This document shows, one piece after another, positions 1 to 9,338 of a stretch of 64,000 bases of DNA. The DNA lies in the NCBI GenBank assembly GCA_020639075.1, contig JACKHI010000002.1, positions 62,001 to 126,000 on the forward strand, given 5' to 3'. The stretch is from Phycisphaerales bacterium (GTDB lineage Bacteria > Planctomycetota > Phycisphaerae > UBA1845 > UTPLA1). Below the pieces are notes generated by a model that was not told where the DNA came from, made no database searches, and worked only from the letters and a program-made list of their open reading frames with translations. The first letter of the stretch is position 1; each line of letters begins with the position of its first letter. The translations under genes were made by a program, and so were the position numbers.

Positions 1-1
1 G

Positions 2-847
2 GTGGACGAATTATGGGAGCGCGTCGCCATCGATCGGCCCGATATCGTGGAGTCAGCGGTGCGCGGCTACGTTGATTCTGGCGCGGACCTGATCATCGCG
101 TTCACGGATCGACTCAATCGCATCGCGCTGGCGGGAGTCTCGGACGTAGCGCCGGATGATCTCGACGGATTGATCCAATGGAACGAGAGAATCGTGTCGC
201 AGCTGCGCGAGCTGACGTCGGTGATGGAGCCGCGTCCGAAGCTGTTCTGCGGAATCGGACCTGTCGAGGCGCTCTGGATGCTGGAAGAAGTGTCGGAGAA
301 GGAACTCGCCGCGGCCTATTCCGAACAGGTCCGCCGATGCATCGATGCCGGCGCCGACGGATTTCTCTGCCGTTCGTTTTCGGAACTCGAGCCGCTGCGA
401 ATCGCCGTACGGGCGGTTCGGCAGGCGTGCGACCTGCCGCTGATCGGCAGCATGACGTTTGACGCAGGTCCGAACGCGATGGACACGGCGACGGGCGATT
501 CGATCCCCGAGGCGTGTCGCGTACTCCATGAAGCCGGGGCGGACATGGTCGGGGTGGACCGAGGGGAGTACCCGGATGGGACGGCGGCGATCGTCTCGCT
601 CATGGTGCAGTCCAGCACGTTACCTGTATACGCGGAAGTCAACGCGGGACGAGCCGAGGTCATCGAGCAGCGCGTCGTTTATCGGGAGCCGGCAACCGCC
701 TATGGAGAGCGGCTTGAGCGGCTTCGTGACGCCGGTGTGAAAATCGTCGGCGGCGGACTAGGGACGACGCGAGAGCATATCGCCCAACTTAGTCGACATC
801 GGGAACGACTGGTCCGAAAAGGGCGGCGGAAATCGGCCGGCGACTAG
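2..847 (+). CDS. Homocysteine S-methyltransferase-like protein, 5'-partial, zinc cysteines missing
   Basis: The 281 visible residues follow the TIM-barrel layout of the homocysteine S-methyltransferase (Pfam S-methyl_trans) family: the DELW...RPDIVESAVRGYVDSGADLI region near the N-terminus and a C-terminal IVGGGLGTT motif. The family's first ~25 residues (DGAMGT region) are absent, so the true start lies outside the window. The usual zinc ligands are a Cys in a GxNC motif and the pair in GGCCGT. Here the corresponding places read VGVDRGEY and GGGLGT, with no Cys. Canonical zinc-dependent homocysteine methylation is therefore doubtful. It may be a degenerate or repurposed barrel. Family assignment is firm, function is not. 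Confidence 0.75.
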   Translation: MDELWERVAIDRPDIVESAVRGYVDSGADLIIAFTDRLNRIALAGVSDVAPDDLDGLIQWNERIVSQLRELTSVMEPRPKLFCGIGPVEALWMLEEVSEKELAAAYSEQVRRCIDAGADGFLCRSFSELEPLRIAVRAVRQACDLPLIGSMTFDAGPNAMDTATGDSIPEACRVLHEAGADMVGVDRGEYPDGTAAIVSLMVQSSTLPVYAEVNAGRAEVIEQRVVYREPATAYGERLERLRDAGVKIVGGGLGTTREHIAQLSRHRERLVRKGRRKSAGD

Positions 848-965
848 TTGGCACTGACCCGGTATGCGTAGAATGAACTGCGGCTGAGATTCGACGCCGG
901 CCACGAGGGCCCGATGCTGATCGGACTTTGTGCTGACAACGACTTGCGCAAGCGAGCGCAAAATC

Positions 966-993
966 TTGACCGGCGTTGTAACCCCAGTATAAT
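966..993 (+). promoter_or_regulatory. Sigma70-type promoter upstream of the HEAT-repeat gene
   Basis: TTGACC and a perfect TATAAT are separated by 16 bp. A transcript would begin near 1000, giving a leader of about 150 nt before the ATG at 1150. The 302-bp gap from 848 to 1149 holds nothing else I recognise. Confidence 0.7.
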
Positions 994-1149
994 CAAGTTT
1001 TTGGAGCGCCTTGCCGACCCAGAGTCCGGGGTGCTTCCAGCCGCAAGCATGCCTTGGACGTTTGGGGGTTCCAAGCGGCGCCTGCCTTAACGAAAACGAT
1101 TCGTCAGTCCCCGCAGCTTTCGTCCGAAGATGGCCTCAGGAGGATACTA

Positions 1150-3615
1150 ATGTCAGTTTGTATTACACGAGGCACGAGGTTCGTCCTGATGGCGGCGATC
1201 GCGCTCGCCATCGTGCCGTCGGCGCTGTTTGCGCAAGATTCCGAACAGGGCATGGTCGGGCAGGACAAGAATGCCTGGGAGGCCTGGAAGAATGCGATGC
1301 ATGTGATCGAGCGGGGCGACCTCGAAGAGGCCGCGCCGATGTTCGATGCGCTCGCCGCGATGGATATCTCCGACCTTCGCCTCGCCCTCATGGCGGATCG
1401 GACAGGGACGACGCGCCTCGAATACTGGGCCCAGAACGAGAATGCACCGCTGAGCGTCAAGTCCACCGTCGAGAAGATCGTCAACGGTCGCCGACAGCGC
1501 GGCCTGGCCGAAGATGGCTGGCATCTCGCGGCCGTCGGGCGATTCAAGTTCGCGGACGCCAACTTCAAGGCGCTGATCGAATCGAATCCCGATCCGGTCG
1601 CGTTGCTCGAACTCGCGCGACAGAATCCGAATCGACACGACATTCTCGTCAAGCTGATCAACAACACCCAGGTGGGAGAGTCCGCCGTCGCATTCCTCAA
1701 GCTGCTGGAGAAGGGCGAGGAGGCGCTCCGGACGGATCCGTTCGAAATCGAGACGCATATCTCGCGGCTCGCCGGTTCGCCTCGCATGGTCTACAACGCG
1801 ACGAATCGCCTGCGCGACAGCGGCGAGTACGCAGTGCCGCATCTGATCCAGGCGCTCCAGGATCCGAATCGCAGTGAAATTCACGCCACAGTCATTCAGG
1901 TCCTTTCAGATCTGGGGCGCGGGGCGCTGAACCCGCTGGTACAGGCTTTCGGCATCAAGGACGACGTTACCAAAGTCATTATCATCCGCGCTGCGGGCGA
2001 CATCGGCTACAAGCAGGCTGTGCCCTATCTCGTGGAGCTGATTCAGAACGAGAAAGAAGCGCCTGCCGTGAAGGATGCGGCACGCGAGGCCCTGCGAAAA
2101 CTCGGCGTCAGCGAGGGCTGGAATCTCGCGTCGCTGTTCCTGGAACTCGGCAATCTCTACTACGACGGCACAGAGTCGCTGATGCCCGTCAAGGCGATCG
2201 ATACGGCGAACATCTGGTACCTGCGCGATCAGGAACTGCGATACGTCGCCGTGCCACGCGACATCTTCAACGACATCATGGCGATGCGATGTGCCGAGAA
2301 GGCGCTGAACTACGCCCCCGATACGGGAGAGGCTGTCTCGCTCTGGCTTGCCGGCAACACACGCCGCGAAGCCAAGCTGGGTATGAACGTCGAGAGTGAT
2401 CAGCCCGATCCGCTCGCCAACAAGGATTCGACGCGACCCGAGAACACGCCGCGATCGATCTACTTCAATCGCGCGGCGGGCGCCAGGTACGATCACATGG
2501 TGCTGGCTCGCGCCATCAAGGGCACCGACGTGGGCGTCGCCCTCGGCGCGATCGCGGCTCTGCGATCCACGGCGGGTGAGAACAACCTCATCGGCACCGA
2601 GGACTACAAGCAGGCGCTCGTGCAGGCGATGAGCTTTCCGAATCGACAGGTTCGCTTCAAGGCGGCCGAAGCCCTCGCCCTCGCAACGCCTGACAAGCCT
2701 TTCACGGGCTCGCAGAACGTCGTCCCCGTCCTGGGCGAATCGCTCAAGTCGTCGGACCGACGGGCGGCTTTGATCGCCGTCAGCGACATTAACCTCCGGA
2801 ACAAGTTCCAGGCGTTGCTCCGAGCGGCCAACTTTGAAACGGCTGTCGGCGGCACGCTCTACGAAGCGACGAGACTCGGCCGTGAACAGGCGGTCGGCGC
2901 CTACGACGTCATCCTCCTCGGGCTCGACATCACGCAGCCCGATGTGACGGCGGCGATCGCCGAACTTCGCCGAGATTTCGAAACTGCGTCCGTGCCGATC
3001 TTGCTCGTGTCGAGCGACATCGGTCAAGGCAATCGCGTCGCACGCGGACAGCGCGGCGTCGAGGTGCTGGACACGACGGTCATCGAGATCGGCGATGTCA
3101 CTCGAATAACGGAAATCGTGTCGAATCGAATCGACCGAGCCGCCCAGGCGCTCGGTATGACCGGCATGAGCGAAAACATGTCGCTGTCGCTCGCCCTGCG
3201 TGCGGCGGATGCCATTCGAGCGATCGGCCTCAGTTCGTCGAAGGTATTCGACGTCGGCCGCGCCGAGCCCGCAATGATCTCCGCGATCAAGGGCGACGCC
3301 GAGTCGCTTCGGGTGCGCGTCGCTGGCGCTCTCGCAATGGTCGCCACGGCGACGGCTCAGGAAACGCTGGCCGAGGCCGCAATGAACCCGGATCACTCAC
3401 AGGTCGAACGAATCGCTCAATTCGACGCCCTTGCGGAGTCGGCCCGTCTGCACGGCAACCAGCTCGGAGAACGCGAAGTCGTCAGCAAGCTGATCGAATT
3501 CACGATGAAGGAGTCGGATCTCGTCCTGCGGGCGGCGGCGTCGAAGGCCCTCGGTGCCCTCGACTTGCCAAGCAACAAGGCCAGCGAGATCATTCGGGCT
3601 CAATACAACGGGTAA
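1150..3615 (+). CDS. Secreted HEAT-repeat protein with embedded receiver-like domain
   Basis: 821 residues from the ATG preceded by AGGAGG at ideal spacing; the frame is open upstream to 1054 but has no better start. An N-terminal signal peptide (hydrophobic core LMAAIALAIVPSALF, then AQD) predicts export. Residues about 190-340 and 460-560 contain HEAT/PBS-lyase-like helical repeats (for example AVPHLIQALQDPNRSEIHAT). Residues about 555-645 look like a degenerate response-regulator receiver: a YDVILLGLDI strand, then VPILLVSSD. The phosphoacceptor position is not a clear Asp. C-terminal HEAT-like repeats follow. Likely a periplasmic scaffold protein; no catalytic motif was seen. Confidence 0.75.
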   Translation: MSVCITRGTRFVLMAAIALAIVPSALFAQDSEQGMVGQDKNAWEAWKNAMHVIERGDLEEAAPMFDALAAMDISDLRLALMADRTGTTRLEYWAQNENAPLSVKSTVEKIVNGRRQRGLAEDGWHLAAVGRFKFADANFKALIESNPDPVALLELARQNPNRHDILVKLINNTQVGESAVAFLKLLEKGEEALRTDPFEIETHISRLAGSPRMVYNATNRLRDSGEYAVPHLIQALQDPNRSEIHATVIQVLSDLGRGALNPLVQAFGIKDDVTKVIIIRAAGDIGYKQAVPYLVELIQNEKEAPAVKDAAREALRKLGVSEGWNLASLFLELGNLYYDGTESLMPVKAIDTANIWYLRDQELRYVAVPRDIFNDIMAMRCAEKALNYAPDTGEAVSLWLAGNTRREAKLGMNVESDQPDPLANKDSTRPENTPRSIYFNRAAGARYDHMVLARAIKGTDVGVALGAIAALRSTAGENNLIGTEDYKQALVQAMSFPNRQVRFKAAEALALATPDKPFTGSQNVVPVLGESLKSSDRRAALIAVSDINLRNKFQALLRAANFETAVGGTLYEATRLGREQAVGAYDVILLGLDITQPDVTAAIAELRRDFETASVPILLVSSDIGQGNRVARGQRGVEVLDTTVIEIGDVTRITEIVSNRIDRAAQALGMTGMSENMSLSLALRAADAIRAIGLSSSKVFDVGRAEPAMISAIKGDAESLRVRVAGALAMVATATAQETLAEAAMNPDHSQVERIAQFDALAESARLHGNQLGEREVVSKLIEFTMKESDLVLRAAASKALGALDLPSNKASEIIRAQYNG

Positions 3616-3748
3616 TCCAGCCGACGCATTGTGTGACGGTGGATCAACCATCGCCGCACATGCCGGTTGAACAGCATTGCGGCGCCGATGTGGTCGATGA
3701 TCGACTGCATCGGCGTCGCCGCTTTTCAGGCCGGAACGGAGTCCGGGC

Positions 3749-4699
3749 ATGACACCGACACGCAAACTGCTCATCTTCCCGGGTTCCGGCAGCCAGGGAT
3801 TCACCAAGGCCATCTGTAAGCATCTGAAAGTGCCGCAGGGCAAGTGCGAGGCCAAACACTTCTCCGAGGGCAACACATTCGTCCGCGTCCTGGAGAATGT
3901 TCGCGGACGCGACGTCTTCTTCGTCCAATCGCTCAGCTACCCCGTCAACGATCATTTGATGGAGATCCTCTTCTATGTCGACGCATTCAAGCGCGCGTCG
4001 GCGGAGAGTGTCACGGCTGTGATTCCGTTCTTCAGCTACGGCAAGGGCGACAAGAAGGATGAACCCCGCGTATCAATCCGGGCTCGCGTTGTTGCGGATT
4101 GTCTGGAGGCCGCCGGCGTCGATCGCATCATGACGATGGACCTGCACGCGCCGCAGATCCAGGGCTTTTTCCGCGTGCCCGTCGATCACCTGTACGCCCA
4201 GCCTGCGATCGCGAACCACTTCAAACGGAAGATCAATCGCAATTGGGTCGTCGTCGCGCCGGATGTCGGCGCCGCCAAGATGGCCCATGCCTATGCCAAG
4301 AGCTTCGGTACGACGACCGCGATCGCCGAAAAAACGCGTCCCGATCATCGCGAGCACGCCGTCGTGAATCGGTTGATCGGTAACGTCGCGGGCAAGAACG
4401 CGCTCATTGTGGATGACTTCACGATAAGCGGCGGGACGCTCGTTGCGACGGCGATCCGTTTGAAAGAAGAGGGGGCGAAGGACATCTATGCGAGCGTCGC
4501 CCACGGCATCATGACAGCAGGCTCCGTGGCGCGCATCGAAGCGAGCCCGATCAAGGAAATGGTCATAACCGACACGATCGAGCATCGGTTCGAACCGCTC
4601 GGAAATAAGATCAAGATCGCGTCCGTCGCACCGCTCTTCGCCGAGGCCATCAACAGCGTGTTTCGACAGACGAGCGTGTCAAAGCTGTTTGAAGACTGA
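3749..4699 (+). CDS. prs: Ribose-phosphate pyrophosphokinase
   Basis: 316 residues, the normal size for PRPP synthetase, which transfers pyrophosphate from ATP to ribose 5-phosphate to give PRPP for nucleotide, His and Trp synthesis in the cytosol. Visible signatures are VIPFFSYGKGDKKDEPR (flexible-loop/ATP region), MTMDLHAPQIQGFF, the VVVAPDVGAAKMA segment and a PRPP-binding loop VDDFTISGGTL at about 221-232. In typical class I enzymes that loop reads VDDMIDTGGT, so this copy is slightly divergent. The gene stands alone, 133 bp after the HEAT gene. Confidence 0.92.
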   Translation: MTPTRKLLIFPGSGSQGFTKAICKHLKVPQGKCEAKHFSEGNTFVRVLENVRGRDVFFVQSLSYPVNDHLMEILFYVDAFKRASAESVTAVIPFFSYGKGDKKDEPRVSIRARVVADCLEAAGVDRIMTMDLHAPQIQGFFRVPVDHLYAQPAIANHFKRKINRNWVVVAPDVGAAKMAHAYAKSFGTTTAIAEKTRPDHREHAVVNRLIGNVAGKNALIVDDFTISGGTLVATAIRLKEEGAKDIYASVAHGIMTAGSVARIEASPIKEMVITDTIEHRFEPLGNKIKIASVAPLFAEAINSVFRQTSVSKLFED

Positions 4700-4863
4700 C
4701 GCGCCAGAACAGAGCCGCGAGCGTCATCGAGGGATACCCGCGATGCCGGGGTCCTGACGAATCCTGCAGGCAGCCGAAAAGCGATTGCAGTCATTCGTTC
4801 CGCGAGTGCCCTGAAACCCCTGAGGGCAGGTTACCGTTGCGACAGGTATGCATGCCGACGTCA

Positions 4864-4984
4864 GGCGTCGGCATGGCACCCGAGGTTGGGCGTCGGCATG
4901 GCGCCCGAGCGGCGTGCCGTGCAGTCCCATCAAATGGAAGTTACTGACACGGGGTGCCATGCTCCCCCTTCAAGGGGAGCATGC
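4864..4984. repeat. GGCACCC-type palindromic repeats (family A)
   Basis: The gap 4700-5089 contains two direct copies of a 21-bp unit (GGCGTCGGCATGGC followed by RCCCGAG) at 4864-4884 and 4889-4909. At 4959-4984 there is a hairpin, CATGCTCCCC / GGGGAGCATG. The same hairpin recurs at about 55,464 and 55,576, there followed by GGCACCC. Nothing coding was seen in the gap. Confidence 0.75.
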
Positions 4985-5089
4985 TGAGCGTACTTGCGCG
5001 CCCGCGAAGACTTCTGCCCAATCCAATATCGCCGAGCGCCGCCGCATGCTTGCCTTGAAGGGCAAGCAGGGGACCCCTGTGACACGCAA

Positions 5090-6373
5090 TTACCTAACCA
5101 TCATGTTCATCAGATGCACACACGCCAAGCCGCCGAGCGTTCCGATGGCGTAGCCCGCGATGGCGAGCAGTGCGCCGACGGGCGCAAGCGCCGGATGGAA
5201 CGCACCGGCGACAATCGGCGCCGATGCCGGTCCGCCGATGTTTGCCTGAGAGCCAGTCGCGACGTAGAAGAGCGGCGCCTTCATGGCGATGGCCGCACCT
5301 AGCAGCACAACGATATGGATCAGCATCCACGTGGCCGCGATGAGCATGTATCCGCCTGCGCCGTTGAGCCGGCTGAAGTCCGCCCCTGCGCCAATGCACG
5401 CAACCAGTACGTAGATCATCACGCCGCCGAATCGCGATGCCCCGGCGCCCTCCAGCGACCGCATTCGCGTGAGCGAAGCTCCGATGCCAAGCAGCGTAGC
5501 GACGAGCACTTTCCACGCGAAAGGACTCACAACGTCACGTGTCGCATCCAGTGCCGTATGGGCCATCAGCCAATCGACCGTCACAACAGATAACCACGAA
5601 ACGCCAAAACCAAGCGCAAGAATCGTGACGATGTCCGCAATCGACGCTTGTCGGCCGACTTCGTCGTGATAATCCTCTATCCGCTTCACGAGCGTATCAA
5701 TCGCCGTCGTATCCCCGCCCAGTCGCTTGTCGATCCAACTCGAACGCGCTGCCATCATCAGCAAAACCGCCAGCCACATGTTCGAAATGAACGCATCAAC
5801 GACAATAACCGGGCTGATCGCCGCGTCGCTCACGCCGAACGATTTCTGCAGCGCAATCGCGTTTGGTCCGCCGCCGATCCAGCTCCCCGCGAGGTACGCC
5901 AGCGGCAAGTGACCGTCGGCCGGCAAATATGATTGCCAGAGCCACACGGCAATCGGACCTCCGACGATGACGCCGATCGAGCCCGCCAGCAGCATACCGA
6001 TCGCCTTGGGACCGAGTCGGATGATGCCCGGTAGATCCAGATTCAACGTCAGCAGGAAAAGACTGGCGAGCAATACGGGGCCCTTGACGAATTGGTACAC
6101 GGGCGATGCGTTCGGGATCACGCGGAAGATCGCCGCGTCGCCGGCGGCGTTCGTGTATTCCCAAGGTGTCGATAGGAGCGTCGGCAGAAAATAGCAGAAG
6201 ACGAGACCGGGGACGATCTTGAATATGCAACCTATCTTCGGTCGGCCTGCGGCAAAAAAAATGATCGCAGGGATGACGAGGACAACCGTGATTACGCCGG
6301 GAATGTCGTTGATGAGAATAGACTCGTTCGGCGACGAGGCGAGGAGTATCTGGAAGTAAAGGGCCGATCTCAT
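5090..6373 (-). CDS. DUF819 family integral membrane protein
   Basis: 427 residues with about 11-12 hydrophobic segments. It matches the DUF819 (YjcL-like) family in layout: repeated GSIGVIVGGPIAVWL and SWIGGGPNAIALQ motifs, and a C-terminal TGSQANIGGPASAP motif. Its two-repeat architecture resembles cation/solute transporters, but the substrate is unknown. The start follows the conventional N-terminus MRSALYFQILL; no strong ribosome site was noted. It stands alone on the minus strand between prs and a plus-strand gene. Confidence 0.85.
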   Translation of the reverse strand: MRSALYFQILLASSPNESILINDIPGVITVVLVIPAIIFFAAGRPKIGCIFKIVPGLVFCYFLPTLLSTPWEYTNAAGDAAIFRVIPNASPVYQFVKGPVLLASLFLLTLNLDLPGIIRLGPKAIGMLLAGSIGVIVGGPIAVWLWQSYLPADGHLPLAYLAGSWIGGGPNAIALQKSFGVSDAAISPVIVVDAFISNMWLAVLLMMAARSSWIDKRLGGDTTAIDTLVKRIEDYHDEVGRQASIADIVTILALGFGVSWLSVVTVDWLMAHTALDATRDVVSPFAWKVLVATLLGIGASLTRMRSLEGAGASRFGGVMIYVLVACIGAGADFSRLNGAGGYMLIAATWMLIHIVVLLGAAIAMKAPLFYVATGSQANIGGPASAPIVAGAFHPALAPVGALLAIAGYAIGTLGGLACVHLMNMMVR

Positions 6374-6604
6374 TGTGTCGGATGCTATCGGCTTGAGGCG
6401 TCAGCGCCTATTTCGCGGCAGGCGTGCCGTTGACGCGACATCATATGGTTGTGATCTGCAAGGTTGTCGCGCGCCGTGCGGAAGTGGTATACTCCGTAAT
6501 GGCGGTGGTCGGAGAGTGCATGCGTTGGCCACGCGCGGGCCGCTCGTGGCGAACTTATCCGAAAGCGGTTGGCAGGTATCTTGGAGGCGCGTCGTTCGAA
6601 TCTC

Positions 6605-7798
6605 ATGTCAACGCCAGGTGTCGCATATCTCGCAGACGGCAAGCTGATGCTCGTAATGCCCGGGCAGCGCCCGCGGGCCGTCGAGAGCAAATTCGTTGAG
6701 GGGATCCTGGAACGTCGCGCGGAGCATCGTCGGCGACATGGCTGGCGATCCGGAGGCATGGTCTGGAATGTCAACCGGCCCGCCATGCCCGACATGATGG
6801 AAGGTGCCATGCCGGGGCCGGATGACTCGAACCCGGCGCGATTCCTCAGCGTCGTCGATGGTGAAAAACCCGGCGAGATCTACTATACGATTGAGACGGA
6901 CGCAATCGGCGGCGTCTTCCATTTCGACGTCAACGAAAACTACGAGCGCCGCCTGGCGCACAAACAGGATCTGCGGCTGGCCGACCTATCGCGTCATCCC
7001 GTCGATGGGCAACTTGCCTGCACGATCCGCCATCCCGACGGCTCGTCCAGTCTCGGCGTGATGCGTAACGACGGCGGCGGTCTCCACGAAGTCACCGCCG
7101 GCGATTCCCGCGATGAATCTCCGTCGTGGATTCCTGGTCAGGCGAACAGTCTCGTGTACCAAAGCGCCGGAATCGGTCGCGACGCGAGCGGTGTGATCTA
7201 TGGCCTCGCTCCTTACGGCATTTATGAACTTGATCTCGATAACAACCGAATGACGACGCTGCTCGAACTGGAAGAGCAGGACTGCCTGTCGCCGCGCATC
7301 GATTCGACGGGCACGCTCTATTACATCCGGCGGCCCTACGAACTTCGACCACCGTCATCCATCTGGCGCGCCGCGAAGGATGTCGTGTTGTTTCCCATTC
7401 GACTCACGTGGGCGTTCGTGCATTTCCTGAACGCGTTTTCCATGTTCTTCGCCAAGAAGCCGTTGATGACGGCAGGCGGACCCAGGCGGAAGGGGCCCGA
7501 CAAGCGTTCGCTGATGCTATGGGGCCGTTGGGTGCAGGTCGATCGCGAACTCAAGGCCGGCGGCGATTCGGACAAGCCGCTCGTGCCGCGAACGTGGGAA
7601 CTGATCCGCCGGTCGACCAACGGCGACGAGCAGGCGATTGCGTCGGGCGTCGTGGCGTTTGATCTTTGTGCGGACGGCGGCATCGTCTATACGAACGGCG
7701 TAAGTGTGTTTCATCTGAGCGCGGACAGCCATTCCGGGCCGGGCGAGCGGCTGGCGCGCGGTATGTTCATCGAACGCGTGAGTGGCTTGCGACTGTAG
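6605..7798 (+). CDS. Beta-propeller-like hypothetical protein
   Basis: 397 residues from ATG 6605 (an in-frame TTG at 6569 is less likely). Repeated strands of the type GEIYYTIETDAIGGVFHFDV, HPVDGQLACTIRHPDG, DESPSWIPGQANSLVYQS and IDSTGTLYYIRRP resemble TolB/PD40 or WD40-like propeller blades. A hydrophobic stretch in the second half (VVLFPIRLTWAFVHFLNAFSMFF, roughly residues 262-284) may touch the membrane. There is no signal peptide and no enzyme motif. Function unknown. Confidence 0.65.
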   Translation: MSTPGVAYLADGKLMLVMPGQRPRAVESKFVEGILERRAEHRRRHGWRSGGMVWNVNRPAMPDMMEGAMPGPDDSNPARFLSVVDGEKPGEIYYTIETDAIGGVFHFDVNENYERRLAHKQDLRLADLSRHPVDGQLACTIRHPDGSSSLGVMRNDGGGLHEVTAGDSRDESPSWIPGQANSLVYQSAGIGRDASGVIYGLAPYGIYELDLDNNRMTTLLELEEQDCLSPRIDSTGTLYYIRRPYELRPPSSIWRAAKDVVLFPIRLTWAFVHFLNAFSMFFAKKPLMTAGGPRRKGPDKRSLMLWGRWVQVDRELKAGGDSDKPLVPRTWELIRRSTNGDEQAIASGVVAFDLCADGGIVYTNGVSVFHLSADSHSGPGERLARGMFIERVSGLRL

Positions 7799-7827
7799 GC
7801 CGTGCAAAGCGGCTGTTGTCGCAGCGA

Positions 7828-8238
7828 CTATTTCCGCGGCAACTTCAACATCAGTTGCCCCGCAAGATTGGAGACCATCCACTCCTCGGCGATCTTGTCG
7901 CCGTCAAACCGTGTGACGAACATCTCCTGCCACGTGACTTTCTTTCCCGATGCCGGAATTCCCTTCAGCGCAGCCATGTGTTTGCCTGTCAATGTTCGCT
8001 GCCATGTGACCTTGTCCGGAGTTTCGCACAGGATCTCGACGTCAACCACGCGAAGATCGGGCATCGCCGAATGAAGTTGCTTGACGAAGCGCCTGATGAA
8101 TCCGTGGCCTTTGTAGTCCTTGTCGCCGGCGTGGACGACGTAGTCATTCGCGAAAAACTGGTCCAGGACATTCAGGCGACCTTCAGTCATCACTTCGTTG
8201 TTTGCACGCCGAATCAATTCAGCATTGCTCTTGCCCAC
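7828..8238 (-). CDS. SnoaL-like / ester cyclase family protein
   Basis: 136 residues with the NTF2-like cone fold signature of SnoaL-type ester cyclases: NAELIRRANNEVMTEGRLNVLDQFFANDYVVH at the N-terminus, then TWQRTLTGKHMAALKGIPASGKKVTWQEMFVTRFDGDKIAEEW. Members are often called predicted ester cyclases; the substrate cannot be read from sequence. It is convergent with the preceding plus-strand gene and monocistronic. Confidence 0.8.
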   Translation of the reverse strand: MGKSNAELIRRANNEVMTEGRLNVLDQFFANDYVVHAGDKDYKGHGFIRRFVKQLHSAMPDLRVVDVEILCETPDKVTWQRTLTGKHMAALKGIPASGKKVTWQEMFVTRFDGDKIAEEWMVSNLAGQLMLKLPRK

Positions 8239-8408
8239 GGGATTCTCCTGAGATGTGCGATGGCTGGGATCGCTGTAGGATATCGAGGCGGGCCGGGGAG
8301 CGACAAGCTCGAGATTTCAGGAACTTTCGTCACTGCGCCGCGTCCAACCAGGAGCGAGCCGTTTGCGTTACGGCCATTGGCCGGGAATCGGATCAAGGAG
8401 TCCAAGTA

Positions 8409-9122
8409 ATGCGTATTGCAATGTTGTCGTTGATCGTTACCGCGTTCGTCGCTCAGTCGGTCCGTGCGTCGGATCAGGCGCTTCCGCATGTCAGCGTCTA
8501 CGGGACGGCCGTTACGCAGGTCGCGCCGGATCTGCTGCGTTGGAGTCTTCGCGTCAGCAATAAGGGAGCGGATCTGCAAAAAGTCGCGGAGGCGCATGCG
8601 GCGACGATGTCGAATCTGCTTGTATTCCTGAAGGAAAAGGGCATCAAGGAAGAGAAGACGCAGACGACGGACATGTGCTTCGAAGAGAATTGGGAATATC
8701 GCGATAACTCGCGCGTCATGAACGGGTACATTGCGATAACTTATGTTTCTTTCGAAATGACGGATCTGAATGCGTATCGGAACATGTGGATATCGCTCGC
8801 CGGAATGAAGTACGTGTCCATCAGCGACGTCTCGCTCGATGTGTCGACTCGAATCCAAGTCCAGAACGAAACGCGGAAGAAGGCGCTATTGGCCGCTCGG
8901 GAAAAGGCGGCCGCGATGGCGCAGACGCTCGGCGCCGAGATCGGCGAGCCGCTCGCCATCGAGGAGATTCAGGATGCCTTCGGCATTTGGAACGCGATGT
9001 CGAATTCGGTCGCATACGACGAGGCACCGGGCGGTGGCGAGAAGGGAACACCGTTGTCGCTGGGTCAGATCCCAGTGGAGGTTCGCGTGAAGGTGGAATT
9101 CCGAATCGTCGCGAACGGGTAG
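8409..9122 (+). CDS. Exported SIMPL domain (DUF541) protein
   Basis: 237 residues from ATG 8409, preceded by AAGGAG eight bases upstream; the longer open frame from 8202 overlaps the divergent SnoaL gene and is not used. A signal peptide (LSLIVTAFVAQSVRA) precedes the SIMPL/DUF541 domain, recognised from PHVSVYGTAVTQVAPDLLRWSLRVSNKG and RKKALLAAREKAAAMAQTLGAEIGEPLAIEE. SIMPL proteins are periplasmic and oligomeric; the role here is unknown. Confidence 0.85.
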   Translation: MRIAMLSLIVTAFVAQSVRASDQALPHVSVYGTAVTQVAPDLLRWSLRVSNKGADLQKVAEAHAATMSNLLVFLKEKGIKEEKTQTTDMCFEENWEYRDNSRVMNGYIAITYVSFEMTDLNAYRNMWISLAGMKYVSISDVSLDVSTRIQVQNETRKKALLAAREKAAAMAQTLGAEIGEPLAIEEIQDAFGIWNAMSNSVAYDEAPGGGEKGTPLSLGQIPVEVRVKVEFRIVANG

Positions 9123-9338
9123 GGTGATTGCCGTTGCACGGAAAGCCGAAGCGTCCGCGACGAGCCTGGGAATAATCAAATCAGATTTGTTGCAGGCCGC
9201 AAGATCGACTTGGATATTGCGGGCGAGATCGTCTTTGATTCGATTCATTCCCAGGCTCTGTGCGGACTCGATGCCGCAGTTCGCAAAGAGACGTGTGTCT
9301 AAAACAAGATGCGCCTCGCGAACGGGCGGCACTGCGTT

